Counted from the first letter of the stretch, positions 17,676 through 26,424 are shown. The stretch: 64,000 nucleotides of DNA from Pseudomonadota bacterium (GCA_018902545.1 JAHIQM010000013.1:50484-114483); one strand, 5' to 3'. The notes: generated by a model from the letters alone, not told the origin. Program-made: numbers and translations.

Positions 17676-17883
17676 GAGGCTCCTCCATAATTTTGTCCTG
17701 AAATGCTGCCGCGTCTTTGACCGTTGAAAACAGCGTTCTTGCGCTGTTCACCGGAAACTCGCTTTATTTTTCGAATCAAAGGTAAAAGTCAAGCTTTTTT
17801 TCCCCGATCAGCAGATGCAAGCGTCTGCGTCCCAGGCTTCGTTAGCATGCCGACAGCGACTGCGTCCGGGGTCGGCATGAAGA

Positions 17884-17918
17884 AACCAGGGCCTCTTCAA
17901 AGCGCCCTGGTTCAAGGT
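17884..17918 (-). terminator. Hairpin after the zinc-ribbon protein gene
   Basis: Stem AACCAGGGC/GCCCTGGTT (17884-17892, 17904-17912). The minus-strand 3' flank continues TTCTTC, giving a short T-rich tract downstream of the stop at 17945. Confidence 0.7.
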
Positions 17919-17944
17919 CTCGCGTGTGGTGCGTCGGCCCTTGC

Positions 17945-18652
17945 TCAGGGCTTCTTGGGGTCTTCGAGGCTCAGAAAGGATAATTCGTCGTTGGAATCAG
18001 GTGACTTTTTACCAGAAGACTCGGTCCCGAAATCAAGAAGGATTTCCTGCTCCTCGGAAAACGATGGCTTTTTGGGCGCGGCGGTTTTGGCGCGCGGCTC
18101 GTCTTCCAGGGGCGCAAGCATTTCTTCCAGTTCCGGGATGAACAGATCCTCGCGTTTGGGCTTGGTTTGTGCCGGTTGCGGATCGGCCGGAGTGTCGAAG
18201 GACGCGCTGAAATCAAGCTCAACCGTGTCTTCGGCGGGGAGCGTTTCCAGAAAGAGGTCCTCCTCGGGTTTGGGAGCGCTTCGTGCAGGTGCCGGAGTAT
18301 AGGCCGCAGGGGCCGGTTCAGCTTCGGGCATGGCGAAGTCCAGTTCCGGAAAACTTGATACGTCGATTCCGGTATCCACGGGGGCCCTCGCAGTGTGTGC
18401 CGCAGGAGCGGCCATGGGAGCAGACAGGTAGTCCGTATGCGCGTTTGCCAGGGACGCTTCTTTGTCAGCGCCCATCGCCATCGCAGGAGCTACCGTAGCA
18501 GCCTGCGTCGCATCTCGCTCTAACCAGTTGACTCCGCTGGCGGATAGCCAGTTCAGGTACAGGCTCTTGCGGGATTCTTCCCAGTCCACGCCGCATTTTG
18601 GGCATGTGCTGACATGGTCGAAGGAATGAAATTTACATTTTTTGCAGTACAT
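17945..18652 (-). CDS. zinc-ribbon protein with long disordered tail
   Basis: This 235-residue protein starts with a small zinc ribbon, C3-x2-C6...C17-x2-C20 (MYCKKCKFHSFDHVSTCPKC), followed by a Trp-containing helix around residue 35 (LYLNWLSASGVNWLE). The remaining 180 residues are low-complexity, rich in Ala, Pro, Glu and Asp, with repeated short acidic-hydrophobic clusters such as ELDF, EEDLFLE, VELDFSASF, EEILLDFG and ELSFLSLED. These clusters look like linear interaction motifs in an otherwise disordered chain. No membrane segment is seen. Function unknown. The gene is single, with an AGGA site before the ATG and a hairpin after the stop. Confidence 0.7.
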   Translation of the reverse strand: MYCKKCKFHSFDHVSTCPKCGVDWEESRKSLYLNWLSASGVNWLERDATQAATVAPAMAMGADKEASLANAHTDYLSAPMAAPAAHTARAPVDTGIDVSSFPELDFAMPEAEPAPAAYTPAPARSAPKPEEDLFLETLPAEDTVELDFSASFDTPADPQPAQTKPKREDLFIPELEEMLAPLEDEPRAKTAAPKKPSFSEEQEILLDFGTESSGKKSPDSNDELSFLSLEDPKKP

Positions 18653-18843
18653 AGTGCGTCCTGAATTGGCGGTGGTTTATGTTTTCGTAAAACAGTGTAC
18701 ACCTAAACACGTCTCTTATGCAAGCTGCCTGGGCATTGATGAAAAATGAAAAAAGAGCTTCTTCACTCCCGGCAGCATCCGCGTCCAGTTTGCTTTTCAC
18801 AGGGCCTGCGGAGCAAAATCTGTGGCTGCTTTCGGAAAAGGCT

Positions 18844-18871
18844 GAGGCGGGAAACTTTCATTTCCCGCCTC
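18844..18871. terminator. 11-bp hairpin, possible terminator
   Basis: GAGGCGGGAAA (18844-18854) pairs with TTTCCCGCCTC (18861-18871) with a 6-base loop. On the minus strand AGCCTTTTCC follows, a weak T-run. It might end a minus-strand RNA entering from the operon at 19288. Confidence 0.45.
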
Positions 18872-19008
18872 GTGTAAACCGAGATGACTAAAAACCAGAT
18901 GCGATGTGATCCTGGCGCCTGGCCGGTTCTGGGCCGGCGGTTGTCATTGTGTTGCCATTGTAACCGGAATAAACGCCTCTACAGTCTGTTTCCTGTGTTA
19001 CCTAGGGA

Positions 19009-19158
19009 ATTTCCTTCCAACGCGCCTTTAACCAAGTTTTCGTTTTTGGTTTCTGAACAACGCGCCTCTTTCATTACGATGAAAGATGGTCCCTTGGGAT
19101 GTTTACAGCCGACACGCCTGTGATAGAGGTTTTTTTCTGATTTCCTTCCAACGCGCCT
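19009..19158. repeat. Short direct repeats around CAACGCGCCT
   Basis: The 19-base word ATTTCCTTCCAACGCGCCT occurs identically at 19009-19027 and 19140-19158. A third partial copy, CAACGCGCCTCT, is at 19058-19069. No coding frame explains the repetition. Confidence 0.6.
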
Positions 19159-19287
19159 CTGCGGTACAGATTTGGTTGCAGGTTTTTTGGAACGTCACAT
19201 TTCAACCTTTTCAAGAACTTTCAAAACTCCGCATGCGGAAAAGGTCTTGCCTAAATTTAGTACGGCAAGCCACGTGAAAGTCAAGGG

Positions 19288-19476
19288 CTATTTCTTGCGG
19301 AATCTGTCGGCCATGATGCGAGTGAAGGCTGCAAGAATGCCGCATACGATCCCCAGGAAAAAAGCCTTTCCAGGTTCATAGCCGAACCAGCTCGCGATCA
19401 TGCCGATGGAGCCGCCGACGATGACGCCGCGCATCACGGCATGGCTTGGGGTGTTTTCATTTGATCTGTCGCTCAT
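19288..19476 (-). CDS. small two-helix membrane protein, 62 aa
   Basis: A 62-residue protein with two predicted membrane helices (VMRGVIVGGSIGMIASWFGY and AFFLGIVCGILAAFTRIMA) joined by a short PGK turn, and a basic end (DRFRKK). Its ATG overlaps the stop of the preceding PEP-synthase-like gene by four bases (ATGA), so translation is coupled. I do not recognise the family. Glycine-rich helices suggest oligomer packing. Its place at the end of the operon suggests a membrane partner or anchor for the upstream phosphotransferase-like proteins; this is inference. The longer frame to 19665 lies in the shadow of the upstream gene and is rejected. Confidence 0.72.
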   Translation of the reverse strand: MSDRSNENTPSHAVMRGVIVGGSIGMIASWFGYEPGKAFFLGIVCGILAAFTRIMADRFRKK

Positions 19477-22148
19477 TTTTCCTCGTGTGCCGCCCTGCTG
19501 CGGGCCTTGTTTTTTGCATCCATCATGGCTTGAAGCTGCTGCAGGATGCGTTTCTTGTAAAACTGGACCACGTCTTCCTTGTTCATGATCATGTCCAGCT
19601 GCCGGGTATGGATGAGAATGTGTCCCAGCAGCTCCAGTCGATCCTCTATAAATTCCTGATCGCAATCGTCCAGGCGGGCGAACATGGCGTCTTCCCTGAC
19701 TCTTGTCTGAAAGCCGAATTCGTCGAGGATTTCTCCAACGAACCGGGCCCGGCGGACTTTGCGGTGATGGTCAGCGGCCCCGCCCTTGAACTGGAATCGG
19801 ATGTAGTTTTCCCGTGGCCGGGGGCCTGCCAGGGCCTCCACGGAGGTGAAATGGTACCCGAACCTGGACTGCAGGTTGCAAAAGTGCTTTGAGATCATGA
19901 AATAATTTCTTTCCGAGAACTGGGACGCCGCAGCAGGTTCAAGGTTCCTGTTGGTCGCGGATTGGAAAAGAACCGACATGAACCCCTTGCAGTCAACGCA
20001 CGGCGGTCCTTCCCAGGAGTAGGCCACTATGCCCCGCCACAACGCGAGCATGGGTAGGGAGGCGATCTTGTCCAGGGCGATCATTTTCCCGCCGGGCTCT
20101 TCCACAAATCCGTCATCGAGGTTGATGATCCACCATTGCATGGGGACGATGGTCTTGAGCTGTTTGCTCGACCGGGGTGAGAAATCGTGGTCCCGCCCGA
20201 AGCTGAACATCTCCTGTACCGACTTTTCGTGGCAGAAGCGCGTGATGTCATGCAGCGTTTTGCAATTGGCCGGGGTGAAGTCAACGCCATCGGGATCGAG
20301 AAGCCGCAGCGGCGTGATGTGTCGGTTGACGTTGAGCAGGGTCTGAAAAACCGGGCTGCCCTCCATCATGTTCGGTCGCTGCGGGAGGCGGTCCAGCAAC
20401 TCGCTCTGCAACCCATCGTAGACGACCCGGTTGTCGGCGTCGAGGGTGATTTCCCGGCCCGGCTCCAGAATATTCGTGGCTGCGGGGACGCCAAAAAGCG
20501 CGGGCACGTTGAATTCGCGCGCGACATTGGCCAGGTGTCCGGCGACGCTGCCCTGCTCGGCGATGACGGCCTGGCACCTGTTCAACACGGCCGCCCATTT
20601 GGGGGCCGCCTCCACGCAGACCATGATCGCCTTGTCGGGGAGCACGAGGATGTCCACGTCCTTTTTGACGATGTGGACCACCCCGTGGGCCGTGCCCGAG
20701 CTGGCGGTCTGTCCGCCCTGAACCAGCGGCTCGACATCGGGCAGCAGTTCCCGCGCGGGCTCTGACTGACGGATGTCAAGGGGCCGCGTCTGCAGCAGGA
20801 ACAGCTGTCCTTCGGGGGTGTAGGCCCACTCAATGTCCTGGGGTGTGCCGTAATGCGCCTCGATGCGCGCAGCCATGGTCGCCAATTCGAGGATCTGCCC
20901 GTCGTCCAGGGTCGGCTGGTCCGCCTGGAGAGGATCGACCATGATTCTGCGGACGCCTTCGGTCTGCGAACAGACGATTGCTGACTCCTTGCGCGGCACC
21001 GTGCGTTCGACGATGCGCGGCGGCGGCCCTTTTTCCACCAGAAAACGGTCGGAAGTGGCGGTGCCGTCGACCACGCCCTTGGCTACGCCCCAGGCGGAAG
21101 TGATCTGGATACGGTTGTCCCCGGTATTGAGGGGGTTGCTCGTGTACGCCACGCCGCCAGCTCTGGAGGTGACCATGCTCAGGCAACCGACGCACATGAG
21201 CACGTCGTCGTCCCGGATGCCGAGCATGTAGCGGTAGGTCATGGCGTGGGCCGAATATTTGCTGGCCACGACCTCCTTGTAGCCGTCCAGGAGGCTCTCG
21301 CGGTCCAGATTGAGCAGTGACCGATGTTGCCCGGCAAAGGACGCGCCCTCGCTGTCCTCGCCCAGGGCGCTGGAGCGCAGCGCGACATGGACCTGCCGGC
21401 CTTCGCGTTCGCAGAGGCGGTCGTAGGCACAGAGGATGGCTTCCTCCAGTTCAGCCGGGATTTTGGCCGCCAGGATCATGCCTCGGATCTTGGCGCACAT
21501 TTCCAGCAGCGCGATGGGCTGGTTGGTTGCGTCCTCGTCTTCGGGATCAAGGCTGGCCGGTGCGCAGGCACCGAAATGGGAGGCCATGGGGTGCCCGAGC
21601 ACGAGGCAGTTGATTTCGTCCCACAGGTTGCTTTGCCGCATGAAAGCCATGTACGCTTGGGCAGTTATGGCGAAGCCCGAGGGCACGGGTACCTGCAGGC
21701 TGTTGCCCAGTTCCCCCAGATTGGCCATTTTGCCGCCGACATCTTCCACATCCCGGGCCGTGATCCGGTCAAGCTCGAGGACAAGTTCGGACCGGTGGAT
21801 GGCCTGCCTGGATGCGAGTTCCATCTGGATCTGGTCCTGGATCGTGCGCAGGGAGTCGCGCAGGCCCAAGTATTTTCCCGGGGCGAGGTAGAGCAGATTT
21901 TCGACGATGTTGTAGACCTTGGTGCTGGCCCCCGTGGCCCGTGTTCTGACGAAATGCATGCCGAAATGGCGGTGACCCAGGGCCGCCTCCTCCAGTTCCG
22001 TCATGAAATCAAGGGCCCCGTTGTTTGCGGACAACAGTCTGCGAAAGGCCTGGTATCTGGCCTTGAACAGGTCTTCCTGTCCGTGATCCTGCTGTATTGT
22101 CTGCGGGGGGTGGGAAAAAATGCTCCTGATGCGCTGCACCAAATTCAT
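19473..22148 (-). CDS. PEP-synthase-like phosphotransferase, second paralogue
   Basis: This 891-residue protein has an N-terminal helical region (1 to about 120), an ATP-grasp PEP/pyruvate-dikinase N domain (about 125-460; VEDVGGKMANLGEL, VALRSSALGEDSEGASFAGQ, DIEWAYTPEGQLFLLQTRPL) and a swivelling phosphohistidine domain with the catalytic His at about 538 (EQGSVAGHLANVAREF). After about 595 it does not show the expected PEP-binding TIM barrel; instead there is a domain of about 290 residues shared with the upstream paralogue (KTLHDITRFCHEK, GSPVFQTLLNVNRHITPLRLLDP, NYIRFQFKGGAADH). The acceptor or donor substrate is therefore unclear. Start at 22148 follows GGAG. The gene is coupled to a small membrane protein downstream. 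Confidence 0.82.
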   Translation of the reverse strand: MNLVQRIRSIFSHPPQTIQQDHGQEDLFKARYQAFRRLLSANNGALDFMTELEEAALGHRHFGMHFVRTRATGASTKVYNIVENLLYLAPGKYLGLRDSLRTIQDQIQMELASRQAIHRSELVLELDRITARDVEDVGGKMANLGELGNSLQVPVPSGFAITAQAYMAFMRQSNLWDEINCLVLGHPMASHFGACAPASLDPEDEDATNQPIALLEMCAKIRGMILAAKIPAELEEAILCAYDRLCEREGRQVHVALRSSALGEDSEGASFAGQHRSLLNLDRESLLDGYKEVVASKYSAHAMTYRYMLGIRDDDVLMCVGCLSMVTSRAGGVAYTSNPLNTGDNRIQITSAWGVAKGVVDGTATSDRFLVEKGPPPRIVERTVPRKESAIVCSQTEGVRRIMVDPLQADQPTLDDGQILELATMAARIEAHYGTPQDIEWAYTPEGQLFLLQTRPLDIRQSEPARELLPDVEPLVQGGQTASSGTAHGVVHIVKKDVDILVLPDKAIMVCVEAAPKWAAVLNRCQAVIAEQGSVAGHLANVAREFNVPALFGVPAATNILEPGREITLDADNRVVYDGLQSELLDRLPQRPNMMEGSPVFQTLLNVNRHITPLRLLDPDGVDFTPANCKTLHDITRFCHEKSVQEMFSFGRDHDFSPRSSKQLKTIVPMQWWIINLDDGFVEEPGGKMIALDKIASLPMLALWRGIVAYSWEGPPCVDCKGFMSVLFQSATNRNLEPAAASQFSERNYFMISKHFCNLQSRFGYHFTSVEALAGPRPRENYIRFQFKGGAADHHRKVRRARFVGEILDEFGFQTRVREDAMFARLDDCDQEFIEDRLELLGHILIHTRQLDMIMNKEDVVQFYKKRILQQLQAMMDAKNKARSRAAHEEK

Positions 22149-22285
22149 GAATGCTCCGTGCCGGGTGTGCAAAAAAACCTTGGGAAGGCGTTTTGTCAAA
22201 ATCTGTTCGTTTCTGACATAAAAGGGCGCGAGCCCGCAATGACTATGGGCGGTCACATGCGGGAGGGCCCGGGGAGAAGTCGCAG

Positions 22286-24766
22286 TCAGGATCTGGAGAA
22301 AGCGTGTCCGTAATTGAAAAATTCGTCTACACGTCGGGAAAGGTCTGTTTCGTCGTCCAGATCCAGGTCAAGATTGCGCACTGAGGTCAGTAATCGGCCC
22401 AAAACCGTCAGTCGATCCAGAAAACGCGTTTCATCGTACTTGCGGATCTCCGCCTTCAGGGCGTCTCCGTTCAGCATGGCACGGAATCCGAGTCGTCGCA
22501 GGATTCCGGCCAGGAGCGTGGCGCGGCGAACGCGTTGAGTGTACTCGGCAGCGCCGCCTTTGAAGGAGAAGGTGATGTAGTTGTCGTTAATGACTGGTCC
22601 GGCGAACGCGTCCACGGTGGCGAAGTGGTTGCCGAGTCGGCCGCTGAAATTCATGTATTTCCTGGAAATGATGGCATAGCTGGCCGATTTGTTTTGGGGG
22701 ATCGGCCAGTCGGTCGCCACGTCCGGGTGGGTCATCCCTTCCAGCAGGGCTTTAAGAGGCTTGCAGCGCAAATCATCGACGCTCAGTTCGTCATCATCCG
22801 TGCCGTGAACGATGCCTCTGCCCAGATCGAAGAGGAATATCCTGAACGGAAGGCCGATTTTGAGTTCGTGGGTTGTGCGGTTCGTGGAGGCCAGATCGTC
22901 GGTGAGCAGGAACATCTGGTGCATGGCCACTTCATGACAGAAGCGGATCATGTCGTGCAGGGTTTTGCAGCCTTTGATGGAAAAATCCGGAGCCTGGGGG
23001 TCCAGGAGGTTGAGCGGAATGATATGCTTCAGGGCGTTTTGCAGAGATTTGAAGACGGGACTGCCCTTCATGAGATTTACTGGCTTGCGTTCGGAGATGA
23101 TTTCCTGAATCCGTCCAGCATAAACCACCCCATTGGTGGCGTCGAGGGTGATCTCAGCGCCATGGGGCAGCAGCTGGGTGGCGCGGCCAACTCCTACCAG
23201 GGTTGGGATCCCGAACTCCCGCGCCACGGAAGCCATGTGTCCCGTGGTGCTGCCGATATCTGTGATGATTCCGGCAACTTTGCCCATTGCGGCCACGTAG
23301 GCGGGCGATGTTTGGCTGGCGACCAGGATGGCCCCTTTGGGTATGGCGTCAAGGGCATGGTCGGAGCGCAGGACATAGGCCATGCCGGACGCCGCCCCCA
23401 GTGCCGCCGCCTGACCGCCGCACAGGAGCGGAGTGCTGCCCGGCACGAAGCCGCAGCATTCGGGCTGGCTGTTTCCTTCGGCGCGCATGAGTGGCCGGGC
23501 CTGCAGGATGAAGAGTCGGTCGTCGCTATCGAGAGACCATTCCACGTCCTGGGGCATGCCATAATGCGCTTCAAGGCGGAGTCCGTACTCGATCAGGGTC
23601 CGAATCTGGTCGTCCGACAGGCAGGCCCTGTTCTGGTCTGATTCGGGCACGGGCCTGGAGACGATGCCGCCCTGGGGCAGGATGCTGAATGCCTCGGTTT
23701 TGTGACCGAAATTTGCGCTGACAATTTTTCCGTCCCCTCGCCGAATTCGCCAGAAATCCACATTCGAAGAGCCGTCGACGACACTCACACCCAGCCCCCA
23801 TGAAGCGGACAAGAGGAGGTCGTCATTGCGCGAGGAGTTGGGGTCCACAGTATACAACACTCCGCTGGCCTTGGCTTGGATCATGTTCAGGACCAGCACG
23901 CTCATCATCACATCCTGCTCAGAATATCCTTTGGAGCGGCGGTAGAAGACGGCTCGGGCGGTGAAGGCGCTGGCAACGACGGCGCTCCAGGCTCTGGGCA
24001 GGGCGAATGGGGGCGCTCCAAGTACCGTGGCATGTTGTCCGGCAAAGGATGCGTCCGAATCTTCGCAGACGGCTGAAGACCGTACAGCCAAGCGAACGTC
24101 CGGGCCGAAATGCGAGGCAATTTTCTGGGCCTGTTCCTGCAGGGCAATCTCCAGGGCGGCGGGAAGCGGGGCAGTCATGATCTTTTCAGCCGCCTTGGCG
24201 CACAGTTTTTCCAGGGCAGCGATGTCCGAGATGTCTGTCTCGGCCAACTGGCGGCGGAAAGTGTCCAGAAGCTTGCGGTGACGCAGGAACAGCGCTGCGG
24301 CGGAGGCGGTTACTGCAAAACCCGATGGGGTGGGAAGCCCGACCTGATTGCGGACTTCACCGAGGTTGGCGGCCTTCCCCCCCACTTCGTCCAGGTTCTC
24401 CAGAGAGATCGAGTCCAGGGGCAGCACCATATCATGACCATCAAAGGTCCGTTCGCGGGCGACGGCTTCGAGGGCTCCCCTGGCAATGCTTCTGAGTCGC
24501 GGGAAAAGCCCCGCGTGTTGGGCTCCGGTCAGGGCATTGAGGTCCTCGATCAATGAGCATCCATGGTCGACGAGCCTCTGCATGCGGCGCAGCGCTTCTT
24601 CCTGGGTAAAGGATTGTCCCTCATAGATCATGCGCTCAAGGAGGGCCATTTCTTCGAGGATAGCATTGTTGCTGGCCAGCAGGCGTTTGAAGAAACGGTA
24701 TTTCATCAGCGGGTCATGCTGGCGGGCAAGGTTCGAACGCCGCGAATGTTTATCCGCCGTCATCAT
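22286..24766 (-). CDS. PEP-synthase-like phosphotransferase, first paralogue
   Basis: An 826-residue paralogue of the next gene. It has an N-terminal helical part, an ATP-grasp domain (about 125-426; LDEVGGKAANLGEV, LAVRSSAVCEDSDASFAGQH, DVEWSLDSDDRLFILQARPL) and a phosphohistidine domain with His about 510 (GSTTGHMASVAREFGIP). The remaining 260 residues (GSPVFKSLQNALKHIIPLNL, CKTLHDMIRFCHE, YITFSFKGGAAEY, FLDRLTVLGRLL) again lack the barrel of genuine PEP synthase or PPDK. Chemistry by ATP-driven His phosphorylation is likely; the second substrate is unknown. AGGAGA precedes ATGATG at 24766, which overlaps the stop of a 46-codon leader gene. The divergent sigma-54 regulator is its likely controller. 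Confidence 0.82.
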   Translation of the reverse strand: MMTADKHSRRSNLARQHDPLMKYRFFKRLLASNNAILEEMALLERMIYEGQSFTQEEALRRMQRLVDHGCSLIEDLNALTGAQHAGLFPRLRSIARGALEAVARERTFDGHDMVLPLDSISLENLDEVGGKAANLGEVRNQVGLPTPSGFAVTASAAALFLRHRKLLDTFRRQLAETDISDIAALEKLCAKAAEKIMTAPLPAALEIALQEQAQKIASHFGPDVRLAVRSSAVCEDSDASFAGQHATVLGAPPFALPRAWSAVVASAFTARAVFYRRSKGYSEQDVMMSVLVLNMIQAKASGVLYTVDPNSSRNDDLLLSASWGLGVSVVDGSSNVDFWRIRRGDGKIVSANFGHKTEAFSILPQGGIVSRPVPESDQNRACLSDDQIRTLIEYGLRLEAHYGMPQDVEWSLDSDDRLFILQARPLMRAEGNSQPECCGFVPGSTPLLCGGQAAALGAASGMAYVLRSDHALDAIPKGAILVASQTSPAYVAAMGKVAGIITDIGSTTGHMASVAREFGIPTLVGVGRATQLLPHGAEITLDATNGVVYAGRIQEIISERKPVNLMKGSPVFKSLQNALKHIIPLNLLDPQAPDFSIKGCKTLHDMIRFCHEVAMHQMFLLTDDLASTNRTTHELKIGLPFRIFLFDLGRGIVHGTDDDELSVDDLRCKPLKALLEGMTHPDVATDWPIPQNKSASYAIISRKYMNFSGRLGNHFATVDAFAGPVINDNYITFSFKGGAAEYTQRVRRATLLAGILRRLGFRAMLNGDALKAEIRKYDETRFLDRLTVLGRLLTSVRNLDLDLDDETDLSRRVDEFFNYGHAFSRS

Positions 24767-24903
24767 GTTGTCTCCTGTCCCTGTGTCGCAACGCACGTTT
24801 CAGGCCGACCCGTTGAACCAGGCAGCCGGTCCTTGTCGTTGACAATCATGGCAAAAATGCCATTGAAGCCATGCGGGGCAACCCTGGCGAAATGAGCATA
24901 CAT
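24763..24903 (-). CDS. 46-aa leader protein coupled to PEP-synthase-like gene
   Basis: A short frame beginning ATG at 24903 with an ideal GGAGG site five to six bases upstream. It encodes MYAHFARVAPHGFNGIFAMI and a polar Pro/Gly/Thr end, and stops with TGA that overlaps the next ATG (ATGA). The ribosome site and the coupling make it a likely translated gene or leader peptide. No family is recognised; the first half could form one amphipathic helix. It sits just below a sigma-54-like promoter, so it would be the first codons of the operon transcript. Confidence 0.55.
   Translation of the reverse strand: MYAHFARVAPHGFNGIFAMIVNDKDRLPGSTGRPETCVATQGQETT
24848..24863. repeat. Interrupted palindrome ATGGCA-N4-TGCCAT
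   Basis: A perfect 6-base inverted repeat with an AAAA spacer inside the 46-codon leader gene. It could be a dimeric regulator site or coding coincidence. Confidence 0.3.
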
Positions 24904-24935
24904 TTTAGACCTCCGAGACCGGTTTCCGGTGTGAC

Positions 24936-24952
24936 GGCATCGAGTGCGCCAG
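24936..24952 (-). promoter_or_regulatory. Sigma-54-type promoter of the PEP-synthase-like operon
   Basis: The minus strand reads CTGGCGCACTCGATGCC. The GG and GC dinucleotides are ten bases apart as sigma-54 requires; TGGCGC and ATGC differ from consensus TGGCAC and TTGC by one base each. Predicted start near 24926, about 20 bases before the leader ATG. The divergent PAS/AAA+ activator gene supports it. Confidence 0.5.
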
Positions 24953-25008
24953 GAATCGGACCGGCATGGGCGGGTATCGTCTTGTAATGGTGGAGTTGAA
25001 GGATTTCC

Positions 25009-26424
25009 ATGAATCACGCTGGGCAAGGATTGGTTGTACATGGGCTCTTCAAGGATCCCGCAGATTTTGTTCATATTTTAGACCAGATGCCGAGCTGCGT
25101 TCTTGTTTTGGATCGTGACCGCCGGGTGGTGGCTGTAAACAGTGCATTCGAAGCCTTGACGGGTTTTTCTCGAAAGGATGCCTGTGGCGTACAATGTGCC
25201 GAAATTACGAGAAGTTCCGTGTGTCATTACCGCTGTCCCGCGCTTCCGCAGTCTGATGCCTTGCAGGATAAATGTCGCACCGGCGACATCGTTTCCAAGG
25301 ATCGGCGAAAAATTCCGGTGCGCATCAATGTATCTGCGCTCATCGGCCCGGATGGCGAACATCAGGGCTTTCTGGAGGTAATCGAGGATCTGCGGGTCAA
25401 TCTAACTTGGGACTGGGAAAGTGTCCACATTGAACGGTTTGGTCATCTTGTGGGGCACAGTCCAGAGATACAGAAAGTCTTTCACATGCTGCCGCTTATC
25501 AGCCAGTCCGACTCATCCGTCCTGATTACTGGCGAGACGGGGACGGGAAAGGATCTCATGGCCGAAGCGATTCACAGGGCATCGGAACGCGCCCGCGGCC
25601 AATTCGTCAAGATCAACTGCGGCGCCTTGCCCGACGCCCTGCTCGAGTCGGAGTTGTTCGGTCACGTCAAGGGTGCCTTTACCGGAGCCACCGAGAACCG
25701 GATCGGAAGAATTCGGCAGGCCAACAACGGGACCCTGTTTCTGGCGGAAGTCGGAGATCTCAATTATAGTCTCCAGACCAAGCTGTTGTCGTTTCTTGAC
25801 GACAAGACGGTTTATCCTCTGGGTTCCTCGGAAGGAATTCGCGTCAATGTGCGGGTTGTCGCGGCTACCTTGAGAAATTTGGAGCAAATGGTCCGAAAGG
25901 ACACCTTTCGCAGCGACCTGTTTTTTCGTCTGAATGTAATCCGTATCAACCTCCCTCCCCTGCGAGAACGCGAGGGGGACACCGTGCTCCTTCTGCAGCA
26001 TTTTTTAAGGTCTTTTTCCCAACTCTTCGGGAAAAAAATCGAGGGGTATTCCGACGAAACGATGAGAATTCTGCTCGACTTTTCATATCCCGGAAATGTC
26101 AGAGAGTTGCGCAACATTGTCGAGTATGTGTCCAACGTCTGTCAGGGAAATCAGGTCCTTCCGGTCCATTTGCCGCTCTACGTGCGCGAAGGGAACGAGC
26201 CTCTTCCTCCGGAAACCCTGCCGTGGGGCGTGCCGCCTGTTCTTCCCGTCAACGTTTCGGCGTCAGACAGATCCGTGGAAATGACTTGGCGGGATATGGA
26301 GAAGAAAATGATTCTCAAGGCATTGGCGCAGGCCAGGGGCAAACGGGCCAGGGCCGCAGAAATTCTGGGTTGGGGCAGAAGTACGTTATGGAGGAAGATG
26401 AAGGACTATGGGCTGGACTCCTGA
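25009..26424 (+). CDS. PAS-domain sigma-54 activator with altered Walker B
   Basis: A 471-residue bacterial enhancer-binding protein. Residues about 20-130 form a PAS sensor carrying cysteines 63, 72, 76 and 89 (CAEITRSSVCHYRCP), a pattern met in redox or Fe-S sensing PAS domains of related regulators. AAA+ follows: Walker A GETGTGK 175-181, GAFTGA 222-227 (intact sigma-54 contact loop), an arginine-finger region FRSDLFFRLNV, then a Fis-type helix-turn-helix at about 438-468 (RARAAEILGWGRSTLWRKM). Walker B reads NGTLFLAEVGD: the conserved Asp is Ala246. AAGGA precedes the ATG. Divergent from the PEP-synthase-like operon, its likely target. Confidence 0.9.
   Translation: MNHAGQGLVVHGLFKDPADFVHILDQMPSCVLVLDRDRRVVAVNSAFEALTGFSRKDACGVQCAEITRSSVCHYRCPALPQSDALQDKCRTGDIVSKDRRKIPVRINVSALIGPDGEHQGFLEVIEDLRVNLTWDWESVHIERFGHLVGHSPEIQKVFHMLPLISQSDSSVLITGETGTGKDLMAEAIHRASERARGQFVKINCGALPDALLESELFGHVKGAFTGATENRIGRIRQANNGTLFLAEVGDLNYSLQTKLLSFLDDKTVYPLGSSEGIRVNVRVVAATLRNLEQMVRKDTFRSDLFFRLNVIRINLPPLREREGDTVLLLQHFLRSFSQLFGKKIEGYSDETMRILLDFSYPGNVRELRNIVEYVSNVCQGNQVLPVHLPLYVREGNEPLPPETLPWGVPPVLPVNVSASDRSVEMTWRDMEKKMILKALAQARGKRARAAEILGWGRSTLWRKMKDYGLDS

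Larger units (their letters stand above)
18653..19287. other. 635-base noncoding stretch with repeats and hairpins
   Basis: No convincing protein gene is present. It holds an 11-bp perfect hairpin GAGGCGGGAAA/TTTCCCGCCTC at 18844-18871, a TCTTTCAT/ATGAAAGA hairpin around 19067-19086, a 7-base T-tract at 19130-19136, a palindrome TCCGCATGCGGA at 19228-19239, and short direct repeats listed separately. The pattern would fit one or more small RNAs or a regulatory island, but transcription is not shown by the sequence alone. Confidence 0.5.

Noticed and set aside
18884..19123. 79-codon plus-strand frame in the noncoding stretch
   Set aside because: No ribosome site, no motif, and it crosses the repeat and hairpin region; treated as noncoding.
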